A DNA stretch of 64,000 nt from Hephaestia sp. MAHUQ-44 (GCF_023806085.1 NZ_JAMSLX010000005.1:62001-126000), one strand, 5' to 3'. Positions 9,896 to 20,657 are shown, numbered from the stretch's first letter. Made by a program: numbers and translations. The notes: generated by a model not told the origin, from the letters alone.

Positions 9896-11115
9896 GCCCC
9901 GCTCCATCGCACGCTATAGGGCGACCGCGTCAAGAACGGATTGCGCCGCGTGAACGCCAGCAGCAGCCCCATCCCGATCGACAGCGCGATCATCGACGAG
10001 CCGCCATAGCTGACAAACGGCAGTGTCATGCCCTTCGATGGCGCCATGCCGGTGTTGACCAGCATGTTGATCGTCGCCTGCGTCCCGAACTGGATCGCAA
10101 GCCCCGCGCCCGCGAGCAACCGGAACTCGTCTTGCTCGTCGAGCAGCTTGACGAACACCCGCGCGATCAAAGCGACGAACAGCAAGGCGACGATCACGCA
10201 ACTGATCAGCCCGAATTCCTCGCCGATCACCGAGAAGATATAATCGGTATGCGCCTCGGGCAGGCGGAATTTCATGATTCCCCCGCCGGGCCCGGTGCCG
10301 AACAGGCCGCCGCCGGTCAGCGTCGCGTGTGCCATGTCGGTCTGGTAATGGTCCATCATCTGGTTGGGATCGGCGCCACGGAACAGAAAGGCGTCGATCC
10401 GCGTGCGCGCGGTATCGTAAAACACATAGGCCGCGACCAGCCCTACCGGCACGCATCCGATCAATGCGCCCAGCAGCCGCATCGGCATCCCCGCCACCAT
10501 CAGCAGCGCCAGCCACACCGCGCCGAAAATGATCGTCTGGCCGAAATCGGGCTCGAGCATCAGCAGGAAACCGATCCCCGCGGTCAGCAGCAGCGTCAGC
10601 GGCAGCACCGGCAGATCCTTCTCGCGCGCGCGGATCGATAGCAGCCAGGCGATCGTGACGATGAAGAAGGGCTTGAGGAACTCGGAGGGCTGGAACTGGC
10701 CAAATCCGACCGAGAACCAGCGCCGCGCGCCATTGACCTCGGCCCCGACGAACGGCACCGCCGCGAGCAAGGCGACGCACACCGCACAGCCGACCAGCGC
10801 GAGCCGCTTGGCGGTCTGCACCGGCAGCATCGAGACGACGAACATCACCGGCAGCGAGATCGCGACCCACGCGAGTTGGCGCCAGAAATAATAAAGCGGC
10901 GCGATATGATGGTGGTCGCCCGAATAGCGCGCCGCGCTGGCCGGCGACGCGGCAGCCACCGCGATCAACCCGATCGCGATCAGGCACAAGGCGATCAGCA
11001 ACAGCACACGATCGATGTCCCAGAACCACATCGCCAGCGGGGTGGCATCGCCCCGCCCCGCGCGCGGCTTCATCCGCGTCCAAAAGCCGATACGCGGTGC
11101 GCGTGCGTCGGTCAT
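9892..11115 (-). CDS. ftsW: Septal peptidoglycan polymerase FtsW
   Basis: FtsW is a SEDS-family integral membrane glycosyltransferase that polymerises lipid II with FtsI. The 407 residues contain about ten hydrophobic helices starting DRVLLLIALCLIAIGLIAVA. SEDS motifs are visible, such as VNGARRWFSVGFGQFQPSEF and, near the end, MTLPFVSYGGSSMIAL. It lies between murD and murG with 4-base overlaps on both sides. Confidence 0.97.
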   Translation of the reverse strand: MTDARAPRIGFWTRMKPRAGRGDATPLAMWFWDIDRVLLLIALCLIAIGLIAVAAASPASAARYSGDHHHIAPLYYFWRQLAWVAISLPVMFVVSMLPVQTAKRLALVGCAVCVALLAAVPFVGAEVNGARRWFSVGFGQFQPSEFLKPFFIVTIAWLLSIRAREKDLPVLPLTLLLTAGIGFLLMLEPDFGQTIIFGAVWLALLMVAGMPMRLLGALIGCVPVGLVAAYVFYDTARTRIDAFLFRGADPNQMMDHYQTDMAHATLTGGGLFGTGPGGGIMKFRLPEAHTDYIFSVIGEEFGLISCVIVALLFVALIARVFVKLLDEQDEFRLLAGAGLAIQFGTQATINMLVNTGMAPSKGMTLPFVSYGGSSMIALSIGMGLLLAFTRRNPFLTRSPYSVRWSGA

Positions 11116-12401
11116 GCCAGCCCCTCCACGGCAATGCGAAACGCGTCGCCGCGCGCTTCATAATCGCGGAATTGATCGAACGACGCACAGGCGGGCGACA
11201 GCAATACCGTCTCACCCGGTTTCGCCGCCTCATGCGCCCGCGCGACCGCGACATCGAGCGTGCCGCTTTCGTCCACCGCCATATGCGGCCGCAGAATCTC
11301 GGCGAAACGCGGCCCCGCCTCGCCGATCGTATAGGCGCGCGCGATGCGATCGAAATAGGGCGCGCAGGCGTCGAGATCGTCGGACTTGGCACGACCGCCC
11401 AAAATCCAGTGGATGCGCTCGAACGCCCCCAGCGCGGGCGCGACGCTCTCGGGGTTGGTCGCCTTGCTGTCGTCGACATAAGCGACACCCGCCACCACGC
11501 CAACGCGTTGCATCCGGTGCGCAAGCCCGGTGAAACTTTCCAGCCCGCGATCAATCGCCGCCGCCGGCACGCCCAGTGCCGCGCACGTGTCGATTGCGGC
11601 CAGCGCGTTCTGCGCATTGTGCGGCCCTTGCAGGCTGGGCCAACGCGATTGATCGAGACACGTGCCCGGCGCGATCTTGGTGAGGTGCTCGCCGCGCGCC
11701 GAAAGCGACCGCGCGATCGCCGCCGAAGGCGCGTCGCCGATCCCGACGATCGCCGCGTGATCGGGCGACTGCATCGCGAACAACCGTGCCTTCGAGGCCG
11801 CATAGCCCGCGAACCCGTCATACCGATCGAGATGGTCCGGCGTGATGTTGAGCAGGATCGCGACGTCGCAATCGAGGTTCTGCGTCAGATCGATCTGATA
11901 GCTCGACAGTTCGAGCACATAGACCCCGCCCTTAGGCAATGGCTCATGCCCCAGGATCGGCAGCCCGATATTGCCGCCCATCAGGCTGGGGATGCCCGCC
12001 GTCTCGAAGATGTGGTGGATCAGCGCGGTCGTCGTCGACTTGCCGTTGGTGCCGGTGATGCCGATCACCTTGTGCGGCGGTAGTTCGGCGCGCGCCTCGG
12101 CGAACAATTCGATGTCGCCGATAATCGGCACCCCCGCCGCGCGCGCTGTCGCGGCCAGCGGGTGGCGGTCGATCGGCACGCCGGGCGAGACGATCAGGGC
12201 ATCGAAGCCCGCCAGATCGATCGCCTCGAGATCGGCGATCTCCAGCCCTTCGCCGGCAAGCGCCGCGCGCCGCGCTTCGTCCGAATCCCACGCCACCACC
12301 TCGGCACCCGCCGCCAGTAGCGCGCGCACGCTCGCCTGCCCCGACCGCGCCAGCCCGAGCACCGCATAGCGTCTGCCGCGCCAGGCGGAGCTGGCGATCA
12401 T
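11112..12401 (-). CDS. murD: UDP-N-acetylmuramoylalanine--D-glutamate ligase MurD
   Basis: MurD adds D-Glu to UDP-MurNAc-L-Ala. It has an N-terminal Rossmann segment ([20 protein letters not shown]), the ATP loop [33 protein letters not shown] and the C-terminal [15 protein letters not shown]. The length of 429 residues is normal. The ATG forms an ATGA overlap with the mraY stop, and its own stop overlaps ftsW in the same way. Confidence 0.97.
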   Translation of the reverse strand: MIASSAWRGRRYAVLGLARSGQASVRALLAAGAEVVAWDSDEARRAALAGEGLEIADLEAIDLAGFDALIVSPGVPIDRHPLAATARAAGVPIIGDIELFAEARAELPPHKVIGITGTNGKSTTTALIHHIFETAGIPSLMGGNIGLPILGHEPLPKGGVYVLELSSYQIDLTQNLDCDVAILLNITPDHLDRYDGFAGYAASKARLFAMQSPDHAAIVGIGDAPSAAIARSLSARGEHLTKIAPGTCLDQSRWPSLQGPHNAQNALAAIDTCAALGVPAAAIDRGLESFTGLAHRMQRVGVVAGVAYVDDSKATNPESVAPALGAFERIHWILGGRAKSDDLDACAPYFDRIARAYTIGEAGPRFAEILRPHMAVDESGTLDVAVARAHEAAKPGETVLLSPACASFDQFRDYEARGDAFRIAVEGLA

Positions 12402-13468
12402 CTCAATTTGAGCGTCGAGAGCCCCGCCAGCGCGAGGACCAGCGCAATGATCCAGAAGCGGATCACGACGGTCGGCTCGCTCCAGCCGAGCTGTTCGAAA
12501 TGGTGGTGGATCGGTGCCATCTTGAACACGCGCTTGCCGGTGCGCTTGTAGAAGAAGACCTGGATGATGACGCTCAGCGCCTCGACCACGAACAGCCCGC
12601 CGATGATCGCGAGCACGATCTCATGATGCGCTGTCACCGCGATCGCGCCCAGCGCGCCGCCCAGCGCAAGGCTGCCGGTATCGCCCATGAACACCGCTGC
12701 CGGGGGCGCGTTGAACCACAGGAAGGCGAGCCCGCCCCCCACGATCGCGCCGCAGAAGATCGCCAGTTCGCCCGCCCCCGCGACATGCGGAATGCCGAGA
12801 TAGGTCGCGAATTTTACGTTGCCGACGAGGTAGACGATGATCATGAATGCCACCGCGGCGATGATCACCGGCATCGTCGCCAGCCCGTCGAGCCCGTCGG
12901 TCAGGTTCACCGCATTGCCGAACGACACGATCACGAACGCCGCGAAGGCGACGTAGAACCAGCCGAGATCGATCGACACGCCGGTGAAAAACGGCAGATA
13001 GAGATGCGTGCCATTCTGGAGCACGATCAGATAGCTGGCGATGCCCGCGATCGCGAATTCGCCGAGCAACCGCATCCGGCCCGAAACGCCCGCACTGCTC
13101 GCCTTCCTGACCTTGTCGTAATCGTCGAGGAATCCGATCGCACCGAACCCCAGCGTCACGCATAGGCACGCCCAGACGTAGGGATTCTTCAGATCCATCC
13201 ACAGCAGGATCGAACAGGTCAGGCTGGTGAGGATCATCAGCCCGCCCATCGTCGGGGTACCGCGCTTGGCGAGATGCGTTTGCGGGCCGTCGCTGCGGAT
13301 CGGTTGCCCCTTGCCCTGGCGCACGCGCAACCAGCCGATAAACTTCGGGCCGATGACAAGGCCGATGAACAACGCGGTCGCGACCGCCCCGCCCGAACGG
13401 AAGCTCAGATAGCGAATGAGGTTGAGGACACCCGGAAAGCCGAGATGTTCCGCGATCAAATACAGCAT
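12398..13468 (-). CDS. mraY: Phospho-MurNAc-pentapeptide translocase MraY
   Basis: MraY transfers phospho-MurNAc-pentapeptide to undecaprenyl phosphate to make lipid I. It is a polytopic membrane protein of 356 residues with the family motifs [21 protein letters not shown] and [11 protein letters not shown], plus the catalytic His-rich loop [15 protein letters not shown]. It overlaps the end of murF by 13 bases, the only longer overlap in the cluster. Confidence 0.98.
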   Translation of the reverse strand: MLYLIAEHLGFPGVLNLIRYLSFRSGGAVATALFIGLVIGPKFIGWLRVRQGKGQPIRSDGPQTHLAKRGTPTMGGLMILTSLTCSILLWMDLKNPYVWACLCVTLGFGAIGFLDDYDKVRKASSAGVSGRMRLLGEFAIAGIASYLIVLQNGTHLYLPFFTGVSIDLGWFYVAFAAFVIVSFGNAVNLTDGLDGLATMPVIIAAVAFMIIVYLVGNVKFATYLGIPHVAGAGELAIFCGAIVGGGLAFLWFNAPPAAVFMGDTGSLALGGALGAIAVTAHHEIVLAIIGGLFVVEALSVIIQVFFYKRTGKRVFKMAPIHHHFEQLGWSEPTVVIRFWIIALVLALAGLSTLKLR

Positions 13469-14847
13469 GACAATTTCCCACGCGCGAGCGCGTCGATCAC
13501 GCTGGCGAGCCCCACTCCGTTCGATCCCTTGACGAGCACCACATCACCGGGCGCCAGCATTGTCGCCAGCCGATCGCGCGCGGTTGCGGCATCGGGGACA
13601 TGGACCAATTCGATACGCCCCTCAAGCGCCGTGGCGAGACTCGCCATCGCCTCACCGACAAGAACGACCGCCTCGGCGCCCGAGGCCAGCAGCGGCTCGG
13701 CAAGATCGGCGTGATAGGCGTCGCTCGCCTCGCCCAGTTCGCGCATCTCGCCCAGCACCGCGAGCTTGCGCGCCGCCGGTTCGGCCGCGAGGACGGCGAG
13801 CGTCGCGCGCATCGACGCGGGGTTGGCGTTGTAGCTCTCATCGATCACCAGCACGTCGCCGCCGGCGACACGGGCGATGAAGCGCGCGCCGCGCCCCGGC
13901 AATCCGCCGAGTTCGGCCAGCGCGAGCCCCGCCATCGCAAGGTCGCCACCTGCTGCCTGCACCGCCGCCAGCACCGCGAGGCTATTCGACACCCAATGCG
14001 CGCCGGGCTGCGCCAGCGTGTAACTCAGTTCCTCATCACCGAGCAGCGCGGTGACGAAGGTGCCGCCGGTGGGCGTCCGCATCGTCTCGATCGCCACCAC
14101 ATCGGCGCCCTGATCGAGCCCGAAGGTCACGATCCGCGCGGCGTGAGGCGTTGCCGCCCCGATCAGGCGGTCGCGATGCGGGCTGTCATAAGGAATGATC
14201 GCCGTGCCGCCGGGTTCGAGCCCCTCGAAAATCTCGCCTTTGGCATCCGCAATGGCCGATTCGTCGGGAAAAAACGCGGCATGTGCCGGCGCGATCGCCG
14301 TGACGATGGCGATATGCGGCCGCACGAGACGGGTCAGCGCGGCAAGCTCGCCGGCGTGGTTCATCCCCATTTCGAAGATGCCGAACCGCGTCTCGCGCGG
14401 CATCCGCGCAAGGCTGAGCGGGACTCCGGTATGATTGTTGTAGCTCTTGAGCGAGCGATGCGCGCCGCCCGGCGCGGGCCGATCGAGCGCGGCGAACAGC
14501 GCTTCCTTGGTGCCCGTCTTGCCGACCGAGCCGGTGACGCCGATGATCGTCGCCGCGGTCCGCGCGCGCGCCGCACGGCCGAGGTCGTCGAGCGCGGCGG
14601 TCGTATCGGCGACCAGTACATGCGGGTGCCGCGCCGCGGTGTTGACCACAGCGCCCGCCGCGCCCCGCTCGTAAGCCGAATCGAGAAAGCGATGCCCGTC
14701 GGTGGTCTCGCCCTTGAGCGCGATGAACAGATCGCCGCTGCCCACCTCACGCGAATCGAAGGTAACCCCGGCCGCCGCAAAATCCCCCGACGCCGTGCCG
14801 CCCGTCGCGGCCGCGATCTCGGACGCGGTCCACAGCGGCGCGGTCAC
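13456..14847 (-). CDS. murF: UDP-MurNAc-tripeptide--D-Ala-D-Ala ligase MurF
   Basis: MurF adds D-Ala-D-Ala to complete the UDP-MurNAc-pentapeptide. Motifs include the N-terminal [17 protein letters not shown], the ATP loop [26 protein letters not shown] and [13 protein letters not shown]. At 463 residues it is typical. The start is a GTG at 14847 overlapping the murE stop as GTGA. Confidence 0.97.
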   Translation of the reverse strand: MTAPLWTASEIAAATGGTASGDFAAAGVTFDSREVGSGDLFIALKGETTDGHRFLDSAYERGAAGAVVNTAARHPHVLVADTTAALDDLGRAARARTAATIIGVTGSVGKTGTKEALFAALDRPAPGGAHRSLKSYNNHTGVPLSLARMPRETRFGIFEMGMNHAGELAALTRLVRPHIAIVTAIAPAHAAFFPDESAIADAKGEIFEGLEPGGTAIIPYDSPHRDRLIGAATPHAARIVTFGLDQGADVVAIETMRTPTGGTFVTALLGDEELSYTLAQPGAHWVSNSLAVLAAVQAAGGDLAMAGLALAELGGLPGRGARFIARVAGGDVLVIDESYNANPASMRATLAVLAAEPAARKLAVLGEMRELGEASDAYHADLAEPLLASGAEAVVLVGEAMASLATALEGRIELVHVPDAATARDRLATMLAPGDVVLVKGSNGVGLASVIDALARGKLSCCI

Positions 14848-16259
14848 CTCGCCGCCTCGCGCGCAACCGTCACGTCGTCGAACGGCAGGACCAGATCGCC
14901 GACGATCTGCCCCTGTTCGTGCCCCTTGCCCGCAAGCAGCACGATGTCGTCGGCTCCGGCCAGCCGGATCGCCTCGGTGATCGCCGCGCGCCGGCCACCG
15001 ATCTCGATCGCGCCGGGCGCGCCCTTCAGGATATCGGCGCGGATCGCCGCCGGTGCTTCGGTGCGCGGATTATCGTCGGTCACGATCACCACATCGGCAT
15101 GCGCGGCCGCCACGCGTCCCATGTCCTCGCGCTTGCCGACGTCGCGATCGCCGCCCGCGCCGAACACGACGATCAGGCGCCCGCTCGCGTGCGGTTTGAG
15201 CGCGGCGATCGCGGCCTCGATCGCATCGGCAGTGTGCGCGTAATCGACATAGACGGGGGCGCCGCTGCGCGTAATCACCGCGCGTTCGAGCCGCCCGCGC
15301 ACTGGCTGGAGCCGTGACAGCCGCGCCAGCGTTTCCCCGACATCGCCGCCGGTGGCAATCACCAGCCCGGCCGCGGTCAGCGCGTTGGCGGCCTGATAGG
15401 CACCGATCAGCGGCAAATTCACCTTATACTCGCGCCCTTCGGCCTCGATCACCAGCCCCTGGCCGAGCAGAGTCGGCGCACGCGAGACGAGCCGCAGCGT
15501 CTCGCCGTGAACGCCGATGCTGATGATGCGGTTGCGGCGCTCGCGCGCCAAATCGACAACACGCGCGGCATGGGGATCGTCGACCCACACCACCGCGGTG
15601 CCGTCGGGTTCGAGCACCTCGGCGAACAACCGCAACTTGGCGGTGAAATATTCCGCCATGTCCTTGTGATAATCGAGATGATCGCGACTGAGGTTGGTGA
15701 ACGCCGCCGCGCCCACGAGCAGACCTTCGGTGCGATATTGCGACAGCCCGTGGCTCGATGCTTCGAACGCGAGATGCGTCACCCCCTCACGCGCCAGCCC
15801 GGCGACATTCGACAGGAAAGTGACGATATCGGGCGTGGTCAACCCGGTCGAGACGCTGTCGTCGGCCGTGGTGACGCCGAGCGTGCCGATCGACGCGGCG
15901 TGGTGCCCCGCCATCCGCCACAATTGCCGCGTCATCTCAACCGTCGAGGTCTTGCCGTTGGTGCCGGTGACGGCGACCGTCGTCTCGGGGAACGGCGCGA
16001 AAAACTTGGCGGCGAGCCGGGCGAACAGCGCACGCGGATTGGCGTCGGCAAGGTGCGCCGCCCCCGTGACAGCGACCTCGGGCCGCGCGACAACCGCGAT
16101 CGCGCCCGCCGCGATCGCGGCCGGGATGAAATCCTCGCCGTTGACGCGTGTGCCCTGGAATGCGCCGAACACCGTCCCCGGCGCCACCTTGCGGTGATCG
16201 ATCGCAAAGCCGGTGACGGTGGCTGCCTCGCCTCCACCGGTGAGCGCGCCGAGTTTCAC
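14844..16259 (-). CDS. murE: UDP-MurNAc-dipeptide--meso-diaminopimelate ligase MurE
   Basis: MurE adds the third stem-peptide residue. The DNPRTEAP motif contains the DNPR sequence that in this family marks meso-diaminopimelate specificity, as expected for a Gram-negative. The ATP loop is VTGTNGKTSTVEMTRQLW. The frame stays open upstream, but that part is antisense-like within ftsI. The GTG at 16259 (then KLGALTGGGEAATVTG) overlaps the ftsI stop as GTGA and gives a normal 471-residue protein. Confidence 0.96.
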   Translation of the reverse strand: MKLGALTGGGEAATVTGFAIDHRKVAPGTVFGAFQGTRVNGEDFIPAAIAAGAIAVVARPEVAVTGAAHLADANPRALFARLAAKFFAPFPETTVAVTGTNGKTSTVEMTRQLWRMAGHHAASIGTLGVTTADDSVSTGLTTPDIVTFLSNVAGLAREGVTHLAFEASSHGLSQYRTEGLLVGAAAFTNLSRDHLDYHKDMAEYFTAKLRLFAEVLEPDGTAVVWVDDPHAARVVDLARERRNRIISIGVHGETLRLVSRAPTLLGQGLVIEAEGREYKVNLPLIGAYQAANALTAAGLVIATGGDVGETLARLSRLQPVRGRLERAVITRSGAPVYVDYAHTADAIEAAIAALKPHASGRLIVVFGAGGDRDVGKREDMGRVAAAHADVVIVTDDNPRTEAPAAIRADILKGAPGAIEIGGRRAAITEAIRLAGADDIVLLAGKGHEQGQIVGDLVLPFDDVTVAREAAR

Positions 16260-17977
16260 TGGCCTGCCGCCGCTTTTTCGGCGGGCGACTTCCACAGCAG
16301 CGGCAACAGTTCCGATACGTCGATATCCTTGTTCATGTCGGGGATCACCCCAAGTTGCGGCCCGATCCGCTGGATCACGCGCGACACCACGGGCGCGGCG
16401 TTCCACGCAGCGGTGGTGCGACCGTAAGTCTCGGGCAAACCGATCGGCGAGTCGAGCATGGCAATCACCACATAGCGCGGTGCGTCCATCGGGAAAGCCG
16501 CCGCGAACGTCGAGACGTTGTGATGGCGCGAATAACCGCCGGCATGCGCGATCTCGGCGGTACCGGTTTTCGCACCGATCCGAAAGCCGGGAGCGTCACC
16601 CTTGCGCCCCGTCCCCTTCATCACGATCAGCCGGAGAAGCTGGCGCATCCGATACGAGGTCGATTCCTTGAGCACGCGCCGCCCCTCCACCGCCTGGCCG
16701 GGGGGCACCTTGAGCAGCGTCGTCGGGCGCCAGATACCGCCGTTGACGAGCGTCGCATAGGCATTGGCCAGATGCAGCGGCGTCACCGCGATGCCATGCC
16801 CGTAGGCGGTCGTCATCACCGTCGTGCGCGCCCAGTATTTGGGCCAGATCGGCGTGCCCTTCTCACGCAGTTCGATCGCGGGCTTGGTATCGAAACCGAG
16901 CTCGCGGAAGATCTCCTGCATCCGCTCGGCGCCCAGTTCGTCGGCGATCCGCGCGGTCGCGATATTGGAAGAATAGATCAGCGTTTCCGGGATGTTGAGC
17001 CAGCGCCACTGCTCGTCACCGGGATCGTCGTGGATCGTGAAGCGCCCCACCTTGATCGGCGCGGTCGCATCGAAACGCTTCGACATCGAGGTTTCGACGC
17101 CCATGTCGATCGCCGCGGCAACCGCGATCGGTTTGAAGGTCGATCCCAATTCGTACACGCTCTGCGTCACATTGTTGCGCAACTCGTCTTCGGTCGCGTC
17201 GGCGATATTGTTGGGATTGTAATCGGGCAACGACACCATCGCCAGCACTTCGCCGGTATCGACGTCGAGCACGACTCCGCCGCCGGCAAGCGCCTTGAAT
17301 TTGCTCACCGCCGCGCCAAGCTCGCTTTGCATCGCCGCCTGCACGCGCGTGTCGAGCGAGAGCGCCACCGGATCGCCGCGCAGTGCCGGATCGAGGAGCC
17401 GCTGGTCGAGCGCGCGCTCCATGCCGCGCGCGCCGTGGCCCGAAAATTCGATGAAGCCCAACGCGTGCGCCGCCATGGTCGATTGCGGGTAAAGCCGCTC
17501 GGGCTCGCGATCGAACACGATCCCCGGCTCACCAAGCGCATTCACCTGCTCGACCAGATCGGGCATCGCGCGGCGCTTGATATAGGTGAAATTGACGTCG
17601 CGATGGAGCAATCGCGAGAAATAGGCCGCATCGCGTTCGGGAATCAGGTCGGCCAGTTCGCGCGCCAGTTCGTCGCGATCGCCGATGATGCGGTTCGGAT
17701 GCACCCCGATCGACCAGGCATCGATCGTACGCGCCAGCGGCTCACCGTTGCGATCGACGATGTCGGCGCGCAGCGGCACCAGCGCCGCGGCCGCATCACG
17801 ACTGGTCGCGGGCTCCGTGAACGCCGCGAGATAGAATAACCGCCCGACGATCAGCACCGCGGCCGCCGCAAACAGCATCAACAACATCACCAGCCGCTGA
17901 TGCGACGTCACGACCAGCGCGTGACGCTGGCCGGTCAGCCGCCGTTGCGGCAACGGCCGGGCAACCAGGACGCTCAA
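16256..17977 (-). CDS. ftsI: Septal transpeptidase FtsI (PBP3)
   Basis: FtsI is the division-specific class B penicillin-binding protein. A basic N-terminus is followed by one membrane anchor (VMLLMLFAAAAVLIVGRLFY, about residues 30-49) and a pedestal domain. The transpeptidase domain has the three active-site motifs: STFK at about 279-282, SSN at about 336-338 and KTG at about 470-472. The apparent start is TTG at 17977, overlapping the ftsL stop as TTGA. The 573-residue length is usual. Confidence 0.97.
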   Translation of the reverse strand: MSVLVARPLPQRRLTGQRHALVVTSHQRLVMLLMLFAAAAVLIVGRLFYLAAFTEPATSRDAAAALVPLRADIVDRNGEPLARTIDAWSIGVHPNRIIGDRDELARELADLIPERDAAYFSRLLHRDVNFTYIKRRAMPDLVEQVNALGEPGIVFDREPERLYPQSTMAAHALGFIEFSGHGARGMERALDQRLLDPALRGDPVALSLDTRVQAAMQSELGAAVSKFKALAGGGVVLDVDTGEVLAMVSLPDYNPNNIADATEDELRNNVTQSVYELGSTFKPIAVAAAIDMGVETSMSKRFDATAPIKVGRFTIHDDPGDEQWRWLNIPETLIYSSNIATARIADELGAERMQEIFRELGFDTKPAIELREKGTPIWPKYWARTTVMTTAYGHGIAVTPLHLANAYATLVNGGIWRPTTLLKVPPGQAVEGRRVLKESTSYRMRQLLRLIVMKGTGRKGDAPGFRIGAKTGTAEIAHAGGYSRHHNVSTFAAAFPMDAPRYVVIAMLDSPIGLPETYGRTTAAWNAAPVVSRVIQRIGPQLGVIPDMNKDIDVSELLPLLWKSPAEKAAAGQ

Positions 17978-18612
17978 CGAGCCCTGCGTTCCGCGCGTGC
18001 ACCCGCCACGATGTCACCCAGCGTCGAATCGCTCAACAGCTTGCGGTCGAGCATTGCCACCGCCTCGGCCTTGGCCCGCGCGGGCGCCGCTTTGATTCCC
18101 GAAGTGTCGGCATGGACGGCCACCGCCTTGACAATATGTGGCGCAGGCTCGGCTACCTTGGTACGGGCCACCGCTTGCGGCGCGACCGCGACCGGCGCGT
18201 TCGCCGCCATCACGACCGGGCCCGGCATCGCCTCAACCGGCGACACGACGGCGTTGCGCAGCGGCGCGGCGTTGGGAATCACAAGCTGCGCGGTCTGGAT
18301 TTCGGTGCCGCCCGGCCCGTTGAAATCGAGCGCGGCAAGCTGCGCCTCGCTCGACACGAACTGCGCCGAGGTCGGGGCTGACAGCGCCAGCACCTCGCCA
18401 TTCCAGCGTTCGAGCTGGGCAAGGTTCGACCGCGCCGAGAATTCGGTCTGTAGCGAGCGGATATCGTGTCGCGCCTGAGCGATCTCGCGGTTCATGATCT
18501 CGAGCTTGTTGCGTTCGGTCGCAACCTGAAGCGAGATCAGATAGAAACCGAGTGCGCCGATCACGCACGCCAGGAACCAGCCCATACCCTTCAGTCGATG
18601 GGTTGCGGTCAT
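17974..18612 (-). CDS. ftsL: FtsL-like divisome protein
   Basis: This bitopic protein occupies the ftsL position between rsmH and ftsI. A short cytoplasmic tail is followed by a membrane helix ([20 protein letters not shown], about residues 11-30) and a coiled-coil-like segment ([20 protein letters not shown]). At 212 residues it is longer than E. coli FtsL, because of an Ala/Val/Pro-rich C-terminal half with no domain I recognise. Assignment rests on topology and position more than on sequence. Confidence 0.85.
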   Translation of the reverse strand: MTATHRLKGMGWFLACVIGALGFYLISLQVATERNKLEIMNREIAQARHDIRSLQTEFSARSNLAQLERWNGEVLALSAPTSAQFVSSEAQLAALDFNGPGGTEIQTAQLVIPNAAPLRNAVVSPVEAMPGPVVMAANAPVAVAPQAVARTKVAEPAPHIVKAVAVHADTSGIKAAPARAKAEAVAMLDRKLLSDSTLGDIVAGARAERRAR

Positions 18613-19556
18613 GCTGCTTCTCCCGTCCAGGCGGCGTTCGCGGTCCGCCGCGCCACGCGCAATGTCGCAGAGCGTGCGCGTGGGTTACGCTCGATTTCCT
18701 CAGCGCCCGGCCGCACCGGACGCGCTACGTGTTCGAAACTCGGCGCCACCGTTTCCTGCACTTGCGGCAGGTGGCGCGAGCCACCCGGCGCCGCGCCGCT
18801 GCGGATGCGCAGGAAGCGCTTGACCAGCCGGTCCTCGAGGCTGTGAAACGTGACCACCGCGAGCCGCCCGCCGGGCTTGAGCACGCGCTCCGCCGCCGCC
18901 AGCCCCTCGGCCAGTTCGTCAAGCTCGCGGTTGAGATGGATACGAATCGCCTGAAAGGTGCGTGTCGCCGGGTCTTTCTTGTCGTGCGGTTTGTGACCCA
19001 ACGCCTTGCGCACCACCGCCGCGAGCGCCGCAGTGCGCGTGATCGGCCGCGCCGCGACGATCGCGCGCGCCACCCGGCGCGACTGGCGCTCCTCGGCGTA
19101 GAGATAGAGCACGTCGGCGATCTCGGCTTCGTCGGCGGTGTTGACGAAATCGGCCGCCGTCGGGCCATCCTGACTCATCCGCATGTCGAGCGGGCCGTCC
19201 GACTGGAACGAGAAGCCCCGCTCGGCGCGATCGAGTTGCATCGAGGAGACCCCGATATCCATCGTCACGCCGTCGACGGGCGCGAGGCCCCGCGCCTCGA
19301 TCTCGCGATCGAGCGCGGAGAAAGGGGCTTCGATCAGGATCAGCCCATCGCCGCTTTGGGCCACCAGCGTCTGCCCGTCGGCAATCGCATCGGGATCGCG
19401 ATCGAACGCGATCACTGCCCCGCCCGCCGCCAGCATCGCGCGGGTGTAACCGCCCGCGCCGAAGGTCGCATCGACATGCCGCTCGCCAGGGGCGATCGCG
19501 AGCGCATCGATGACTTCGGCGAGCAAGACGGGAGTGTGCGGGGCAAGCGCGGTCAC
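18609..19556 (-). CDS. rsmH: 16S rRNA (cytosine-1402-N4)-methyltransferase RsmH
   Basis: RsmH (MraW) is a SAM-dependent methyltransferase acting on C1402 of 16S rRNA. The N-terminus [13 protein letters not shown], the SAM site [14 protein letters not shown] and the C-terminal [17 protein letters not shown] and [13 protein letters not shown] segments are diagnostic. The GTG at 19556 ([10 protein letters not shown]) overlaps the mraZ stop as GTGA; the longer open frame upstream lies in mraZ and is not used. The predicted length is 315 residues. Confidence 0.97.
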   Translation of the reverse strand: MTALAPHTPVLLAEVIDALAIAPGERHVDATFGAGGYTRAMLAAGGAVIAFDRDPDAIADGQTLVAQSGDGLILIEAPFSALDREIEARGLAPVDGVTMDIGVSSMQLDRAERGFSFQSDGPLDMRMSQDGPTAADFVNTADEAEIADVLYLYAEERQSRRVARAIVAARPITRTAALAAVVRKALGHKPHDKKDPATRTFQAIRIHLNRELDELAEGLAAAERVLKPGGRLAVVTFHSLEDRLVKRFLRIRSGAAPGGSRHLPQVQETVAPSFEHVARPVRPGAEEIERNPRARSATLRVARRTANAAWTGEAA

Positions 19557-20059
19557 AGCTCGATCCCCTTCTCGGCCATGAAGAAGCGCGCGGCGCGTTT
19601 CTGCACATCGGTCGCGGTCGGGCATTCGATCAGCGTCTTGGGGTTCCAGATCTCGAAGAAATCCATCACCCCCCAAAAGAAGGCAAAGCCACCGATACCG
19701 GCCTCGAAACGCGGGAAAGGCGGCAGGATGAAGCGACCGCTGCCATCGAAGGGCACCGCTTCCGCCGCACCCGAACCACGCCGCTTGATGTTGTAATCGA
19801 CCTCACCGTCGGCGTCGGTATGGGCCAGCTCACGCGCGGTAAGCCGCTCCTTCAACTCGGCGACATAGGCCAGATCGTAACCGATCAGGCAGGTTTCCTT
19901 GGGATGTGTGGAGATGATGACGCGGCGTAAATCCTTGCCGTTGGCGTCCGCCGGGGTGTTGGCCTCGATCGTCGCGCGCAGGGCAGCCGGGATGGCGACG
20001 CGCCCCTTGTCGTCCACCTGCGCCAATCCGTAGCCCTGATAATTTCCCCGATCCAACAC
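19553..20059 (-). CDS. mraZ: Transcriptional regulator MraZ
   Basis: MraZ is an AbrB-fold DNA-binding protein that represses its own dcw operon in E. coli. Both of its DxxxR repeats are present: [15 protein letters not shown] and [17 protein letters not shown] favour the GTG at 20059 because a GAGG ribosome site sits 5 bases before it; another GTG at 20065 is closer to that site. The protein would be about 168 residues. The promoter region carries a likely operator, described separately. Confidence 0.95.
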   Translation of the reverse strand: MLDRGNYQGYGLAQVDDKGRVAIPAALRATIEANTPADANGKDLRRVIISTHPKETCLIGYDLAYVAELKERLTARELAHTDADGEVDYNIKRRGSGAAEAVPFDGSGRFILPPFPRFEAGIGGFAFFWGVMDFFEIWNPKTLIECPTATDVQKRAARFFMAEKGIEL

Positions 20060-20357
20060 GCCCACCTCAACAAGCGGTGCGCAACCCGCCCTTTTTCCGA
20101 AAATCAGCCGTCGCCGCGCGTCGGCTTCGGTTCGGGTTGCAAGACGGCCCGCTCCTCTGTTGGAAAATGCATATCAGGGGCCAAACGGGGTGCCAAGGGG
20201 ATTATTGGGGATTTCGCGGTTCAAACGCGGTCAAATGCAGCATCCTTCGCCCACGCACAATCGTGGCAGGCATTGATTCATGAATTGTTCCGGAAAGCCA
20301 GCACCCAACACCCGCGCCCGTCCAAGCGCAGGTCAGTGCGATTCCATTAAGGCCTTG
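20060..20357. other. Intergenic region upstream of mraZ
   Basis: About 300 bp between mraZ and the next minus-strand gene. Besides the operator and promoter listed separately, I see an 8-bp inverted repeat (GCAACCCG at 20081-20088, CGGGTTGC at 20133-20140) within the predicted mraZ leader. No gene is supported here. Confidence 0.5.
20168..20210 (-). promoter_or_regulatory. Likely mraZ promoter with a four-fold GGGG operator
   Basis: On the plus strand, GGGG occurs four times at exact 10-bp spacing (20177-20180, 20187-20190, 20197-20200, 20207-20210). On the minus strand a promoter-like pair, TTGGCA (20196-20191) and TATGCA (20173-20168), is separated by exactly 17 bp. Two of the GGGG boxes fall in that spacer. 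MraZ is known to bind short G-containing direct repeats with about one helical turn spacing in the mra promoter, so this is a credible autoregulatory operator. The leader to mraZ would be about 100 nt. Confidence 0.55.
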
Positions 20358-20657
20358 TCAGCGCGGCGGTGCGGCGGGCGTGGCAACGACCGTATTGGTC
20401 GGGGTCGTGCTGGGCGCAACGCCGAGCTCGGCCAGCGGTTCGCTGGGGGTACTCGCGGCGCCTTGCACGCTATTACCCAGCACCAGATTGGCAAGCACGT
20501 CCGATTGGGCGGCGCCAGCGAGGTCTCCCGGCGTGTCGCTGCTGGCCGAACTGAAGATGATGCTCGCCACGCCGATGAGCAGCAGCACGAGCGCAAGCCC
20601 GGTCATTGCCACCTTCACGCGCTGCATCGTCTGGCCTGAATCGTCGGTGGTCTTCAT
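20358..20657 (-). CDS. Small single-pass membrane protein, function unknown
   Basis: I do not recognise this 99-residue product. From the ATG at 20657 it has a short polar N-terminus (MKTTDDSGQTMQRVK), one strong membrane helix (VAMTGLALVLLLIGVASIIF) and a Ser/Thr/Ala/Pro-rich tail that would face the periplasm. The frame is open 10 codons further upstream. The ribosome site is weak. It reads in the same direction as the cysteine synthase gene, which ends 96 bp upstream. Confidence 0.6.
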   Translation of the reverse strand: MKTTDDSGQTMQRVKVAMTGLALVLLLIGVASIIFSSASSDTPGDLAGAAQSDVLANLVLGNSVQGAASTPSEPLAELGVAPSTTPTNTVVATPAAPPR

